DNA of 64,000 bases from Halomonas sp. CUBES01 (GTDB lineage: Bacteria; Pseudomonadota; Gammaproteobacteria; Pseudomonadales; Halomonadaceae). The stretch's first letter is position 1. The number at the start of each line of letters is the position of its first letter. The translations under genes were made by a program, and so were the position numbers. Positions 52,549-62,499 of the stretch are shown in pieces. The notes beneath the pieces are model-generated. The model saw nothing but the letters and a program-made list of their open reading frames with translations, made no database searches and had not been told where the DNA came from. The stretch lies in contig NZ_JAJLLW010000006.1 of the NCBI RefSeq assembly GCF_020991005.1, positions 186,001 to 250,000 on the forward strand. The letters are read 5' to 3'.

Positions 52549-55474
52549 GGGGCAGCTGGTCATCCTGTTGGTAAAGCGGTAGCCAGAGCGTAATGGCCGT
52601 TCCGCGAGACGTCCCGGGCGGTGGCGACGCCACCTCTATTCTGCCCTGGTGCTCATTGATAATTTGATAGGCCAGTGATAATCCGAGTCCTGTCCCTTCA
52701 CCCGCTGACTTGGTGGTGGTGAAGGGCTCGAACAGGTGGTCACGCACCGAAGGGTCAATGCCCTGGCCGTCGTCGGTGATGCGCCACCAAGCCTGTTCCG
52801 AATGCTCGCCCGCTGCGATGTTCACCCTGCCCGTTGGCCGGCAGGCATCGCGTGCGTTGCTCAGCAAGTTGACCATGACCTGCGTCAGGCGCTGGGCGTC
52901 ACCCTGCACGATAATCGCTTCCGGGCAGGTATTGGTGAACGTAACATCCTCGCCCGAGCGGGCCAGGTGGATCAAGTGTAAGGCATCGTCGGTGATCGAG
53001 CTAAGCGCAACGGGGGAACGTGGCAGCGCTTGAGACGCGCTTCCGGCATGGGCAAAGCCGACCAGCGAGTTGACGATCCTGGTGACCCGCCCGGTCAGCT
53101 GCTGGATATGGTCAGCGGTTTCCAGCAGGGCGGGATCCTCGGTGTCGTAGCGCAGGTTTTGCGCCAGCGACGAAATGCCGGTGATCGGATTGCCGATCTC
53201 GTGGGCCACGCCCGCCGCCAGCTGACCGATCGATGCCAGGCGCGCAGCGTGCACCAGCTCGTCTTCCAGCCATTTCATCTCGGTGTGATCCTCGACCAGG
53301 ATGACGCTGCCGCCGCGGCTATCGTGACCGCTGAGCTCAGCTTTATGCAGCGTGAGGTAGTAGTCCTTGCCGTGGAGCCTCACAGCTTGTTTGTACAGCG
53401 GCGAAGGCCCTTCGCTCAGCACGCTGCCCAGCAGGCGTGGCCAGGGGGCGGGCAGGCTGTCCCGGCGCGAGCCGATGACGCTTTCACCGCTGATGCCGGA
53501 CAGCTGTGAAAGCGCCTGATTCCACATCACCAGCTCGTCGTCGTCACCCAGCACGCAAAGCCCGACGGGCAGATAGGCAAGCGTCTGGCGGTGGTGGCGG
53601 CGCAGGCCGTCGAGCTCGCGGGCCAGCCCCGTGAGCCGCGAGCGATAGGCCTCCAAACGGCTTTCCACGAAATGAATGTCATCGGTAATCGGCGCGTCGT
53701 CGTGGCGGTAGGGCAGGTAGCGGTCGACGATATCACGCGCCACCGAGGGGCCCATCAGGCCGGACAGGTTCGCCTGTATCCGGTCGCGCAGTCGCCGCAG
53801 GGCGTAAGGACGACGTTCCTGAGGCGTCAGGTTGAGGGCCTTGAGCGCGCGGTCGACTTCGCGATGGGCGGCGTCATCGCCGAGCGCCTGCGCCAGATGG
53901 GGGGGAAAGTCAGCCGCAGTGGCGGCTTCCAGCGGTAAACGTTTTGAACGAATCACCGCATCCACCGAGCAGGCCTCGGCGGCGGATCTTTCGCCGTCGG
54001 ACGTGCGTGTGAAGAGCGATACCACGATCAGCAGCAGGATATTGGTCGCCAGCGACAGCAACGTGACGCTATACCAGATAGGCGCGTCGCCGGGCGTCAG
54101 CGGCGTCAAGGGCAGCGCGGGCGGCGCATAGCCAGCGACCAGGGGAAGCCATAGCCACCACAGCCAGGCCGCGATACCGCCGATCAGGCCGGCGACCATG
54201 CCTTTGCGATTAGCCCCCGGCCAGTAGAGCAGCGCCAGCATACCCGGCAAGCACTGCGCCATGCCGACGAAGGCGGCCAGCCCGAGGCTGGTCAGCGGAT
54301 AATGCCGCCCCACCCACTGGTAAAACAGCCAGCCACCTAGAATGACCCCGACCACCAGCCCGCGACGCAGCCATAGTAGCCAGCCGTAAAGGTCGCTGCG
54401 CGCCTCGGGGGGGCGGGCTACCAGCACGATGTGATTCAGCACCATGCCGGAAAGCGCCAGCGCAATCAGCATCATGGTACCGCTGGCCGCAGCAAGCCCG
54501 CCGATAAAGGCCAGCGTGCCGACCCACCAGTGCTCGCTCAGCACATAGGCGGCATACGCGGCCACGGGGATGTCATTACCCAGTGACTGGGCGGCCCACC
54601 AGATCAGCGGGACGGGCAACGCCATCAGCAGCAGAAACAGCGGCAGGGTCCAGCTGGCCTGCAGCAGCGTGTTGGGCGACAGGCTCTCGGCGAAGATGAT
54701 ATGAAACAGGTGCGGCATCATGAAGGCCGCCGCAAAGAACAGCAGCAACAGCGTGCGCCACTGGGCGGGGTCAAAGCGTGCGGTGTGCGCCTGGGCAAGG
54801 TACCCCGGCCCTTCGAGCCACTGCTGCAGGTCGCCGGGGCCGCTGAACACCAGCCACAAGGCCACAGCGCCGAGCCCCAGCATGGCCAGCAACTTGACGA
54901 TCGATTCAATGGCGATGGTGCTTAACAGGCTGTTGTGCCGGCTGTGCCCATGGCTGTGGCGGGCCCCCAGCATCACCGCCAGCGCGGCGATGGCCGTGCA
55001 GAATATCAGCGACACCACCGGCCCCGCCCGAGTTTGGGTGAACAGGTTGACCGCCTCGCTCATGGTCTTGACCTGAATGCCCAGCAGCGGCAGCACCGCC
55101 AGCAGGCTGACCACGGTGACCAGGGTGCCCGCCCAGCGGGAACGAAAGCGAAACGCAAACAGGTCGGCCAGCGAGGCAAGCTGATAGGTGCGGGTAATCC
55201 GCTGGATGGGTACGAGCAGCACCGGCGCGAGCAGAAACGCCCCGGCGGCGCCCAGGTAGTAGGCGAGATAGCCAAAGCCGACGTTGGCGGCAAGCTCAAT
55301 GCTGCCATAAATCGCCCAGGCGCTGGCATAGACGCCCAGTGACAGGGTGTAGACGGCAGGGTGACGGCTGATACGCAGCGGTATCCAGCCACGCTCCACG
55401 GCCAGCGCCGCGCCGAGCAGCAGGGCGAGGTAGCCCAGGCCCAACATGACGACACCGACAACCTCAACGCTCAT
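52526..55474 (-). CDS. cbrA: CbrA-like transporter-sensor histidine kinase
   Basis: 982 residues from ATG 55474. The first 480 or so are a sodium/solute symporter (SLC5/SSS) module with about 13 membrane helices. A linker STAC-like region and a PAS domain (about 630-740) follow, then HisKA with the phospho-His758 in HEIGNPITG, and HATPase with DDGQGID and GTGLGLS. It senses carbon/nitrogen status, perhaps by transporting or binding a solute (histidine in Pseudomonas), and phosphorylates CbrB. Its ATG lies inside the end of the small ORF at 55464, suggesting coupled translation. Confidence 0.95.
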   Translation of the reverse strand: MSVEVVGVVMLGLGYLALLLGAALAVERGWIPLRISRHPAVYTLSLGVYASAWAIYGSIELAANVGFGYLAYYLGAAGAFLLAPVLLVPIQRITRTYQLASLADLFAFRFRSRWAGTLVTVVSLLAVLPLLGIQVKTMSEAVNLFTQTRAGPVVSLIFCTAIAALAVMLGARHSHGHSRHNSLLSTIAIESIVKLLAMLGLGAVALWLVFSGPGDLQQWLEGPGYLAQAHTARFDPAQWRTLLLLFFAAAFMMPHLFHIIFAESLSPNTLLQASWTLPLFLLLMALPVPLIWWAAQSLGNDIPVAAYAAYVLSEHWWVGTLAFIGGLAAASGTMMLIALALSGMVLNHIVLVARPPEARSDLYGWLLWLRRGLVVGVILGGWLFYQWVGRHYPLTSLGLAAFVGMAQCLPGMLALLYWPGANRKGMVAGLIGGIAAWLWWLWLPLVAGYAPPALPLTPLTPGDAPIWYSVTLLSLATNILLLIVVSLFTRTSDGERSAAEACSVDAVIRSKRLPLEAATAADFPPHLAQALGDDAAHREVDRALKALNLTPQERRPYALRRLRDRIQANLSGLMGPSVARDIVDRYLPYRHDDAPITDDIHFVESRLEAYRSRLTGLARELDGLRRHHRQTLAYLPVGLCVLGDDDELVMWNQALSQLSGISGESVIGSRRDSLPAPWPRLLGSVLSEGPSPLYKQAVRLHGKDYYLTLHKAELSGHDSRGGSVILVEDHTEMKWLEDELVHAARLASIGQLAAGVAHEIGNPITGISSLAQNLRYDTEDPALLETADHIQQLTGRVTRIVNSLVGFAHAGSASQALPRSPVALSSITDDALHLIHLARSGEDVTFTNTCPEAIIVQGDAQRLTQVMVNLLSNARDACRPTGRVNIAAGEHSEQAWWRITDDGQGIDPSVRDHLFEPFTTTKSAGEGTGLGLSLAYQIINEHQGRIEVASPPPGTSRGTAITLWLPLYQQDDQLPHVQDSDC

Positions 55475-55640
55475 CCAGCTTCCTCTTCTGTTCAAGCCAC
55501 AGCGTCAGGGCAATCAGCCCGCCCCAGATGACAAAGGGGCGGTACCAGGCCACCGTCGGGTCGCTCCAGCCGTCCATCAGCAAGGGCGATAGCAGGTAGC
55601 CGCCAAACACCAGAAACAGCATGATGCGGTAGACGTACAT
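55464..55640 (-). CDS. CbrX-like small membrane protein overlapping cbrA
   Basis: 58 residues, from an ATG whose AGGAG site lies within the end of gluQ. It has two hydrophobic helices (about 5-22 and 33-49) with a short DGWSDPT loop and a charged EQKRKLDER tail. Its stop lies 11 bases into cbrA, so the two frames overlap. In Pseudomonas a small ORF, cbrX, sits at the same spot and couples translation of cbrA. The similarity is by position, size and topology; I did not align them. Confidence 0.75.
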   Translation of the reverse strand: MYVYRIMLFLVFGGYLLSPLLMDGWSDPTVAWYRPFVIWGGLIALTLWLEQKRKLDER

Positions 55641-55641
55641 G

Positions 55642-56541
55642 TCAGGACTCCTGGGGCAGTTCGCGATGTGCTGACGGTGCCAGACGGGCTACCGACCAGT
55701 GCGCTACCGCCCAGTCTAGCTGGGTCGTGACAGGGGCACGCGACAGTTCATGGGGCGGCGCCTGGTCGAGTGCCTGAAGCGCCTGAAACAGCTGCTGGCG
55801 AATGCCCGGCTCGTCATCGGCGAGCGCCGGCGCGAGATTCTGTTTGGAAAGCTTCTGGCCTTGCGGGGTGACCACCAGCGGCAGGTGCAGGTAACGCGGT
55901 TCATCAAGCGCCAAGGCAATTTGTAGCTGGCGCTGCCAGGGGGTGTTGTCGAGCAGATCGAAGCCCCTGACCACATCCGTGATCCCCTGCGCGGCGTCGT
56001 CCACCACCACGGCAAGCTGGTAGGCCCAGAGCTCATCCTTGCGCTTGAGCACGACATCGCCGAGCGTTTCAGGATCGAACTGCTGCCAGCCAAACAGGCG
56101 ATCCTGCCAGCCGATGGGACGCGTGGCCAGATCGCTGCGCAGCCGCCAGGCGACCGGTTTGGTGGGGTCGCGCAGGCCCTGGCGGCACCAGCCGGGGTAG
56201 ACCGGGAAAGGCTGCCATTGCTTGCGCGAACAGCTGCACGGGTAGGCCAGGCCCAGGGCGGCCAGACGATCCAGCGCCTGCTGGTAAGCGGCGTGACGGT
56301 CATGCTGCCAGTGAACGGTGGCGTCCCAGGTGAGCCCAAACGCCTCCAACTGACGCAGGATCGTGCTGTCGGTGCCGGGCGGACAGCGCGGAGGGTCAAT
56401 ATCTTCAATCCGCACCAGCCAGGTGCCGTTTGCCGCCCGCGCGTCAAGATAGCTACCCAACGCCGCCACCAGCGAACCAAAATGTAGCGGCCCTGACGGG
56501 GTGGGGGCAAAGCGCCCACGGTAGCGAGTTGATTGCGTCAT
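55642..56541 (-). CDS. gluQ: Glutamyl-Q tRNA(Asp) synthetase
   Basis: 299 residues, a truncated GluRS-like enzyme without an anticodon-binding domain. Motifs are [15 protein letters not shown] (HIGH-like), the zinc cysteines in YPCSCSRKQ and YPGWCRQG, and KLSKQN (KMSKS-like). It attaches glutamate to queuosine on tRNA-Asp. It stands between dksA and cbrX/cbrA, the same order as in Pseudomonas (dksA, gluQ, cbrA). Its stop is one base before the cbrX ATG. Confidence 0.97.
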   Translation of the reverse strand: MTQSTRYRGRFAPTPSGPLHFGSLVAALGSYLDARAANGTWLVRIEDIDPPRCPPGTDSTILRQLEAFGLTWDATVHWQHDRHAAYQQALDRLAALGLAYPCSCSRKQWQPFPVYPGWCRQGLRDPTKPVAWRLRSDLATRPIGWQDRLFGWQQFDPETLGDVVLKRKDELWAYQLAVVVDDAAQGITDVVRGFDLLDNTPWQRQLQIALALDEPRYLHLPLVVTPQGQKLSKQNLAPALADDEPGIRQQLFQALQALDQAPPHELSRAPVTTQLDWAVAHWSVARLAPSAHRELPQES

Positions 56542-56559
56542 CGAAGCCTTCCAGAAAGC

Positions 56560-56583
56560 AAAACGGGCACCTGAGGGTGCCCG
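56560..56583 (-). terminator. Terminator after dksA
   Basis: On the minus strand CGGGCACC/GGTGCCCG with TTTT, 34 bases after dksA and 20 before the gluQ start. gluQ then needs read-through or its own promoter. Confidence 0.8.
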
Positions 56584-56616
56584 CAGTCAAGCATCGCGTA
56601 CAGTCTTGCCGCCGGC

Positions 56617-57054
56617 TTAGCCGCCGAGCTGTTTTTCCTTGAGTTCGGCCAGCGTCTTGCAGTCAACGCACAGCGTGGCCGTGGGGCGGGCTTCAAGGCG
56701 GCGAATGCCGATTTCCACACCGCAGGCCTCGCAGAAACCGTAATCGTCTTCGTCGATCTTTTCGATGGTTTCGTTGATTTTCTTGAGCAGCTTGCGCTCG
56801 CGGTCACGGGTGCGCAGTTCGAGGCTGAAGCCTTCTTCCTGGGTCGCCCGGTCGGCGGGGTCGGCGTAGTTGTTAGCATCTTCCTGCAGGTGGCGTACGG
56901 TACGGTCCACCTCTTCCATGAGGTCTTGTTTCCAGTCCAGCAGCAGCTGGCGGAAGTGCGCGAGCTGCTGATCGTTCATATATTCTTCACCCGCTGCCGG
57001 TTCATACGGAGTGAAGGGCTTGGACGTTTCCGGTTTTTTTTCCGCTACTGGCAT
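56617..57054 (-). CDS. dksA: RNA polymerase-binding transcription factor DksA
   Basis: 145 residues from ATG 57054; the in-frame extension to 57180 lies in the promoter region. It has a coiled coil with the acidic tip residues in DPADRATQEE (the DxxDxA motif) and the four-cysteine zinc finger CEACG...CVDC. DksA enters the polymerase secondary channel and works with ppGpp in the stringent response. greA (26742), in this window too, shares the same docking site. Confidence 0.97.
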   Translation of the reverse strand: MPVAEKKPETSKPFTPYEPAAGEEYMNDQQLAHFRQLLLDWKQDLMEEVDRTVRHLQEDANNYADPADRATQEEGFSLELRTRDRERKLLKKINETIEKIDEDDYGFCEACGVEIGIRRLEARPTATLCVDCKTLAELKEKQLGG

Positions 57055-57240
57055 GGGAGTGCCTCTTACGTATGTGACTGCTGATCGACCATGAGTGTGT
57101 ATCAAGATCTCACGCCAAAGGGATGCTTGTTTAGCTGAAAATTGGCTGCGTTGCAAGCATAATGGATTGCTTTCTACCATGATCTTGCTCCCAGTGCGAC
57201 CAAGGTCATGTTTTTACTACCGCTAGGTGAAGGAGCCGCT

Positions 57241-58401
57241 ATGGCCTGGAATACGCGTGTCGATCACGTCGCCCCCTTTCGCGTGATGCACTTGCTGGAA
57301 ATGGCCCAGGCTCGCGAAGCCGAGGGACACGATGTGATCCATCTCGAAGTGGGCGAGCCGGATTTCGCCACCCCTGAGCCTATCGTAGCGGCCGGCCAGC
57401 AGGCGCTGGCGCAGGGCAAGACGCGCTATACCCCAGCCGCCGGTCTGCCCGCGCTGCGCGAGGCGATTGCCGGGCATTATGCCGAGCACTTCAATGCCGC
57501 GGTGGATCCGTCGCGCATTCTGGTCACGCCCGGGGCGTCGGGAGCGCTGTTGCTGGCCAGCCAGTTGCTCATCGAGGCGGGCGACCGGGTAGTGATGGCC
57601 GACCCCAACTATCCGTGTAACCGCCACTTCATGGCCCTGGCCGGCGCCGAGGTGGATGCCGTTGCCGTGGGGCGTGACAGCGGCTGGCAGCTGGATGCTG
57701 CGCTCATTCGCAAGCACTGGCAAGCCCGCACTAGGCTTGCCATGCTGGCGTCGCCCTCCAACCCCACCGGGCATACCCTGGATGCCGCGTCGCTCAACGA
57801 GGTGTTCTCGGCGGTGGCCGAGCGTGGCGGCGAGGTGCTGGTCGACGAGATCTATCAGGGCCTCAACTACGACGATGCGCCGCTGTCGGCGACCTCGCTG
57901 TCAGATAATGCCTTTGTGGTGAACAGTTTCTCAAAATATTTCGGCATGACCGGCTGGCGCCTGGGTTGGCTGGTGGCTCCCGAGCATGCGGTCGAGCCGC
58001 TGACCCGGCTGGCGCAGAATGTCTTCCTGGCCGCGGCCACGCCCTCGCAGCATGCCGCGCTGGCCGCGTTTACGCCCGAATGCCGGGATATTCTGGAAAC
58101 CCGCCGGGCCACCCTGAAACAGCGCCGCCAGGTGCTGCTGGAGGGCCTGGCGCAGCTCGGCTTGGCGCCGGACTTGCCGCCCCAGGGCGCGTTTTACCTG
58201 TGGCTGGATATTTCCCGCTATAGCCGCGACAGCCAAGCGTTCTGCGAGCGGCTGCTGCGCGAGGAGAACGTGGCGATTACCCCCGGCATTGATTTTGCCG
58301 TCCAGGGCGGCGAGCACCACGTGCGTATTGCCTTCACCAACGACGTCGAGCGGCTGGCAGAAGCCGTGGTGCGCATCACGCGCTTTGTGAGCCGGCTATG
58401 A
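57241..58401 (+). CDS. Class I/II pyridoxal-phosphate aminotransferase
   Basis: 386 residues from ATG 57241, with AAGGAG six bases upstream. It belongs to fold-type I aminotransferases: LEVGEPDFATPEPI, SPSNPTGHTL and the PLP lysine in SFSKYFGMTGWRLGW, with the C-terminal HHVRIAFTN arginine. Aspartate/alanine-type specificity cannot be separated from sequence alone. It lies beside sfsA (ATGA overlap) and across from dksA, as in Pseudomonas. The start in the ORF at 57208 is upstream of the ribosome site and is not preferred. Confidence 0.9.
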   Translation: MAWNTRVDHVAPFRVMHLLEMAQAREAEGHDVIHLEVGEPDFATPEPIVAAGQQALAQGKTRYTPAAGLPALREAIAGHYAEHFNAAVDPSRILVTPGASGALLLASQLLIEAGDRVVMADPNYPCNRHFMALAGAEVDAVAVGRDSGWQLDAALIRKHWQARTRLAMLASPSNPTGHTLDAASLNEVFSAVAERGGEVLVDEIYQGLNYDDAPLSATSLSDNAFVVNSFSKYFGMTGWRLGWLVAPEHAVEPLTRLAQNVFLAAATPSQHAALAAFTPECRDILETRRATLKQRRQVLLEGLAQLGLAPDLPPQGAFYLWLDISRYSRDSQAFCERLLREENVAITPGIDFAVQGGEHHVRIAFTNDVERLAEAVVRITRFVSRL

Positions 58402-59189
58402 GCCTCGCCTACAACGGCCTGGTGCCGGGCACGCTGCTGCGTCGCTACAAGCGCTTTCTGGCCGATGTGCGCCTGGACGACGGTCAGGAAGTCGTCGCCC
58501 ACTGCCCGAATACCGGTTCGATGAAAGCGGTCAACGTCCCCGGCTGTCGGGTGTGGCTGTCGCAAAGCGATAACCCCAAGCGCAAGCTGGCCTGGACTTG
58601 GGAATGGATCGAATTGCCGCAGCCGGATGGCACGCTAGCGCTGGCTTCGGTGCACACCGGGCGCGCCAACCGCATCGTCGAAGCGGCCATCAATGCCGGC
58701 GATATCTTGCCGCTGGCGGGGTATCAAACGCTCAGGCGCGAGGTGAAAGTGGCCGACGCGCGGCTCGATTTCCGCCTGGACGACCCTGGCCGTGGCGCCG
58801 TCTTCATTGAAGTGAAGCAGGTGACGCTGAAGGAAACCGACGGGCACGGCTACTTTCCCGATTCGGTCAGCGTGCGCGGCGCCAAGCATCTGCGCTCGCT
58901 GCAGGCATTAGCCGAGCAGGGCGAGCGGGCGGTGTTGCTGTTCTGCGTGGCCCATGAGGGCATTGGCGATGTGGCGCCCGCCGCGCATATCGACCCGGCT
59001 TACGCGGCGGCGCTTGTGGAAGCGGCCAGGGCGGGGGTCGAGGTACTGGCGTACGGAGTAGACGTGCAGTGGGCCGCCGGCAAGCCCGCAGCAGTGCGTC
59101 TGACGCGAGCCTTGCCGATACGCTGGCCGGTGCCCTCAGCGGCGACGCACGCGGAAAATGGCGATTTCACCGAACAGGTTGGGCCATAG
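58398..59189 (+). CDS. sfsA: SfsA-family protein
   Basis: 263 residues. Motifs are CPNTGSMKAVNVPG, VHTGRANRIVEAAI, FIEVKQVTL and YFPDSVSVRGAKHLRSL. Members are about 235 residues; here the last 28 ([17 protein letters not shown]...) are extra and lie over the 3' end of the converging metW. SfsA was linked to sugar fermentation stimulation in E. coli; a nuclease-like fold is described, but its biochemical role is not settled. Overlaps the aminotransferase by four bases. Confidence 0.93.
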   Translation: MSLAYNGLVPGTLLRRYKRFLADVRLDDGQEVVAHCPNTGSMKAVNVPGCRVWLSQSDNPKRKLAWTWEWIELPQPDGTLALASVHTGRANRIVEAAINAGDILPLAGYQTLRREVKVADARLDFRLDDPGRGAVFIEVKQVTLKETDGHGYFPDSVSVRGAKHLRSLQALAEQGERAVLLFCVAHEGIGDVAPAAHIDPAYAAALVEAARAGVEVLAYGVDVQWAAGKPAAVRLTRALPIRWPVPSAATHAENGDFTEQVGP

Positions 59190-59732
59190 GCGCGACGTCC
59201 AGTGCCCGCGGTGGTCGCCCACGCCTACGGCGCGGTCGACAATCATCAGGCCTTTTTCACGGCACAGGTGTTCAAAGTCGTTGAAGGTCGAAAGATGAAT
59301 GTTGGGCGTGTCGTACCAGGCGTGGGGCAGCGACTTGGATACCGGCATGTAGCCGCGCAGCCCCAGATGAATACGGTGACGCCAGTAGGCAAAGTTGGGG
59401 AAGGTGATGATGCCTTCCTCGGCGACGCGCAGCATTTCATCGAGCATCTTGTCGGGGCGACGCAGGGCCTGCAGGGCCTGGGTCATGATCACCTGGTCGT
59501 AGCTGTTGTCGCAGAAGCTGCCCAGGCCATCGTCGAGGTTGTGCTCGATGACGTTGACGCCGCGGGTCACGCAGCCGGTAATTCCGTCGTGGTCGATTTC
59601 CAGCCCGTAGCCCGTGACGTTTTTATCCCTGGCCAGCGCCTCGAGCAGTACGCCATCGCCGCAGGCGAGGTCCAGCACGTGCGCGCCCTCGGGGACCCAG
59701 TCATAAATCAGTTCCAGATCAGCGCGCATCAT
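59136..59732 (-). CDS. metW: MetW-like methionine biosynthesis protein
   Basis: 198 residues with a SAM-methyltransferase-like Rossmann fold: [16 protein letters not shown] and the [10 protein letters not shown] strand. MetW proteins accompany MetX and are needed for homoserine acylation in some species; a methyltransferase reaction is not established. It starts with an ATG that overlaps the metX stop. The 3' end overlaps sfsA by 54 bases on the other strand. Confidence 0.95.
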   Translation of the reverse strand: MMRADLELIYDWVPEGAHVLDLACGDGVLLEALARDKNVTGYGLEIDHDGITGCVTRGVNVIEHNLDDGLGSFCDNSYDQVIMTQALQALRRPDKMLDEMLRVAEEGIITFPNFAYWRHRIHLGLRGYMPVSKSLPHAWYDTPNIHLSTFNDFEHLCREKGLMIVDRAVGVGDHRGHWTSRLWPNLFGEIAIFRVRRR

Positions 59733-60925
59733 GGGGTCTCCTCGGCGGCTATCGGGGTCAGCTTGAGGTCGCGAGCCACGCGGTTCATGAAGGCGCCGAA
59801 TACCGCATCGTAACGGGGCTCGTGTAGCAGGAAGGCGTCGTGGCCGTGCGGTGAGTCAATGTTGGCGTAGCTGACTGATTTACCCGCTCGCGTCAGGGCA
59901 TCCACCAGCTCGCGGGAGCGGGGCGGCGGGAAGCGCCAGTCGGTGGTAAAGCTGACGATCAGGAACGGGCATTGCGCCGGGGCAAGGGCCTTGGCCAGAT
60001 CCCCGCCTTGGGTGGCCGCCGGGTCGAAGTAGTCCAGCGCCTTGGTCATCAGCAGGTAGGTGTTGGCGTCAAAGGCGGTGGAAAAGGTATCGCCCTGATA
60101 GCGCAGGTAGGATTCCACCTGAAACTCGACGCCGAAGCCGAAATTCAGGTCGTTGCTGCGCAGGTCGCGGCCAAACTTGCTGCCCATGGCGTCTTCGGAG
60201 AGGTAGGTGATATGACCGACCATGCGCGCCAGCTTGAGCCCGCGCTTGGGCACGGTGTCATGCTCGGCGTACCAGCCATCAAAAAAGTCTGGGTCAGAGC
60301 GAATCGCCTGACGGGCCACCTCGTTAAAGGCGATATTTTGCGCCGAAAGGCGCGGCGTGGCGGCAATCACCACCGCATTGCCCACCCGTTCCGGGTAGGT
60401 CATCGTCCACTGCATCACCTGCATGCCGCCCAGGCTTCCGCCGACCGCCGCCGCCCAGCGTTCAATCCCCAGATGGTCGGCCAGGCGGGCCTGGCTGGCC
60501 ACCCAGTCGCTCACCGTGACCATCGGAAAGTCGGGGCCCCACTGGCGGCCCGTTTCCGGGTTGTGACTGACCGGGCCGGTACTGCCGTGGCAGCCGCCCA
60601 AATTGTTCAACGACACGACGAAAAAGCGATTGGTGTCGATGGGTTTGCCAGGGCCGATGTGCGCATCCCACCAGCCGGGTTTGCGGTCGTCTTCGCTGTG
60701 AAAACCGGCCGCATGGTGATGGCCCGATAGCGCATGGCAGATCAACACCGCATTGTTACGCTCGGCGTTGAGGGTGCCGTAGGTCTCATAGATCAGCTCG
60801 TACTCGGGCAGCACTTTGCCGCAGGCGAGCGGCAGCGGCATGTCGAACTTGGCGACATGCGGGGTGACCAGGCCGACGCTATCCGTCGGTCGGTCAGCAA
60901 AAGCAAGCGTGTCTGAATCGGGCAT
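59729..60925 (-). CDS. metX: Homoserine O-acyltransferase
   Basis: 398 residues of the alpha/beta-hydrolase type. The nucleophile Ser is in [13 protein letters not shown] (about residue 160), with His in SPHGHDAF near the end. It activates homoserine with an acyl group from acetyl-CoA or succinyl-CoA for methionine synthesis. The acyl donor is not decided by sequence alone; MetX with MetW in gammaproteobacteria is sometimes a succinyltransferase. Metallo-free, cytoplasmic. Overlap with metW makes a coupled pair. yggT lies 55 bases upstream. Confidence 0.94.
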   Translation of the reverse strand: MPDSDTLAFADRPTDSVGLVTPHVAKFDMPLPLACGKVLPEYELIYETYGTLNAERNNAVLICHALSGHHHAAGFHSEDDRKPGWWDAHIGPGKPIDTNRFFVVSLNNLGGCHGSTGPVSHNPETGRQWGPDFPMVTVSDWVASQARLADHLGIERWAAAVGGSLGGMQVMQWTMTYPERVGNAVVIAATPRLSAQNIAFNEVARQAIRSDPDFFDGWYAEHDTVPKRGLKLARMVGHITYLSEDAMGSKFGRDLRSNDLNFGFGVEFQVESYLRYQGDTFSTAFDANTYLLMTKALDYFDPAATQGGDLAKALAPAQCPFLIVSFTTDWRFPPPRSRELVDALTRAGKSVSYANIDSPHGHDAFLLHEPRYDAVFGAFMNRVARDLKLTPIAAEETP

Positions 60926-60980
60926 CGAAAGCGTTAGTCCTGCTGAGTCAATCGGAATGAGTAAGCCTTGGCGTTGATCA

Positions 60981-61574
60981 TTACAGGCCGACCAGCGCGC
61001 CGGAAATGCCGGCGGCGCGAATCAGCGAGCCGACCAGCAGCCCATCCACCAGATTAATAGCGATAAACACCACAATGGGAGATAAATCAATCATGCCCAG
61101 TGGTGGAATCACCTTGCGTACCGGGGCCATGATGGGTTCCACCAGCTGCATGATTAATAGCGCGCCGGGGTGGCTGGCATTGGGCGCGACCCAGCTCAGG
61201 ATGATCATCACGATCATGGCAAAGAAGTAGATCTTCAGAATGGCGTTGGCCAGCGCCGCGATGCCGGCAACCAGCAGCCCGGGAATAGGTGGCATGCCGA
61301 CGCCGATGACCATGAAAATGGCGACGATGCTGACGACCTTGAGGACGAACCCTGCCGCCAGGGTCGCGAGGTCAAAGCGGCCGGCAACCGGCCCCAGAAA
61401 GCCCTGGAAAAGCCCCACCACCGGCTGGGTAATCTTGACCACCGACTGGCTCAGCGGGTTGTAGTAGTCGGCCCGCGATGCCTGCAATAAAAACCGCAGC
61501 ATGAGTAAAAACAAGTAAATGTTGATCAACGAGTTAACAAGCATTAACCCGGCGCTGCCCAATTCGTTGCCCAT
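60981..61574 (-). CDS. yggT: YggT-family membrane protein
   Basis: 197 residues with two YGGT repeats, each of two helices and a conserved PxxxPxRxxIPP-like motif ([22 protein letters not shown]; the first repeat has the [15 protein letters not shown] form). Function is not established; homologues in Gram-positive bacteria and chloroplasts are linked to division or envelope work, and E. coli YggT to osmotic tolerance. It stands between proC (29 bases upstream) and metX, as in Pseudomonas. Confidence 0.93.
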   Translation of the reverse strand: MGNELGSAGLMLVNSLINIYLFLLMLRFLLQASRADYYNPLSQSVVKITQPVVGLFQGFLGPVAGRFDLATLAAGFVLKVVSIVAIFMVIGVGMPPIPGLLVAGIAALANAILKIYFFAMIVMIILSWVAPNASHPGALLIMQLVEPIMAPVRKVIPPLGMIDLSPIVVFIAINLVDGLLVGSLIRAAGISGALVGL

Positions 61575-61603
61575 GGCTGTTTCTCCTATAAAATCCGCAT
61601 TGA

Positions 61604-62428
61604 TTAGTGACCGCTCAGTTCCCTGGACATCGCTTGGGCTCGCTTGGCGCAGGCCTGCATCGCATCGGCGATGGTCGTCCTTAGCTTTGCATCTTCCATG
61701 TGCTGGATCGCCCGTTCGGTGGTGCCGCCGGGCGACATCACGTTCTGTTTCAGCGTGGCCGGATCCTTGTCGCTTTGCTGCGCCATGGTGGCCGCGCCCA
61801 GCGCCGTCTGGATGGCCAGGCGACGCGCGGTGTCAGCGGGCAGACCCAGCGTCACGCCGGCGTCCTCCATGGCTTCCAGCATCAGGAAGAAGTAGGCCGG
61901 TGCACTTCCTGAGACCGCCGTCACGGCGTCGAGCAGCGGCTCCTCATCGACCCATTCGACGATCCCCACCGCTTCCATGAGCTGGGTTGCGAGTGCGCGC
62001 TGATCATCGCTGACCCGCGCATTAGCATACAGACCGCTCGCCCCACGGCCTACCAGCGAGGGCGTATTCGGCATGCAGCGCACCATGGCGTTATCACCGC
62101 CCAGCCATTGATCGATGGTGGCAGCATCAAGGCCGGCGGCAATCGACATCACCAGGGGCTTATGCTTGCCGATCGTGTCGCTGAGGTCTTCGCACACTTC
62201 GCGCATGATCTGAGGCTTGACCGCCAGCACCACGACGTCGGCCTGGCTCGCGGCGGCGTTATTGTCGGTTTGCGTCGTGATCCCCAGGCGCGACCGCAGG
62301 CTCTCCAGTTCGCTTTCCCGTGGTGCCGTGGCGGTGATGTCGGAAGGCGTGACACCGCTGTCGATCAGGCCGCCAATGATGGCGCTCGCCATATTGCCTG
62401 CGCCAATGAAGGTGATCTTGTTCGCCAT
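61604..62428 (-). CDS. proC: Pyrroline-5-carboxylate reductase
   Basis: 274 residues. It has ITFIGAGNMASAIIGGLI for NAD(P)H, MPNTPSLVGRGASGLYAN in the middle, and the C-terminal helical TVMSPGGTTERAI-like signature (actual VMSPGGTTERAIQ). It reduces pyrroline-5-carboxylate to proline, a compatible solute of interest in halophiles. It follows yggS by 71 bases and precedes yggT in the same strand. Confidence 0.97.
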   Translation of the reverse strand: MANKITFIGAGNMASAIIGGLIDSGVTPSDITATAPRESELESLRSRLGITTQTDNNAAASQADVVVLAVKPQIMREVCEDLSDTIGKHKPLVMSIAAGLDAATIDQWLGGDNAMVRCMPNTPSLVGRGASGLYANARVSDDQRALATQLMEAVGIVEWVDEEPLLDAVTAVSGSAPAYFFLMLEAMEDAGVTLGLPADTARRLAIQTALGAATMAQQSDKDPATLKQNVMSPGGTTERAIQHMEDAKLRTTIADAMQACAKRAQAMSRELSGH

Positions 62429-62499
62429 GTGGGTATCCTCTTTTAAAAATGGGCTGCGCTTGGCAGCGTAATGGCATCGGCCGGACGATGCGTGGCGGT

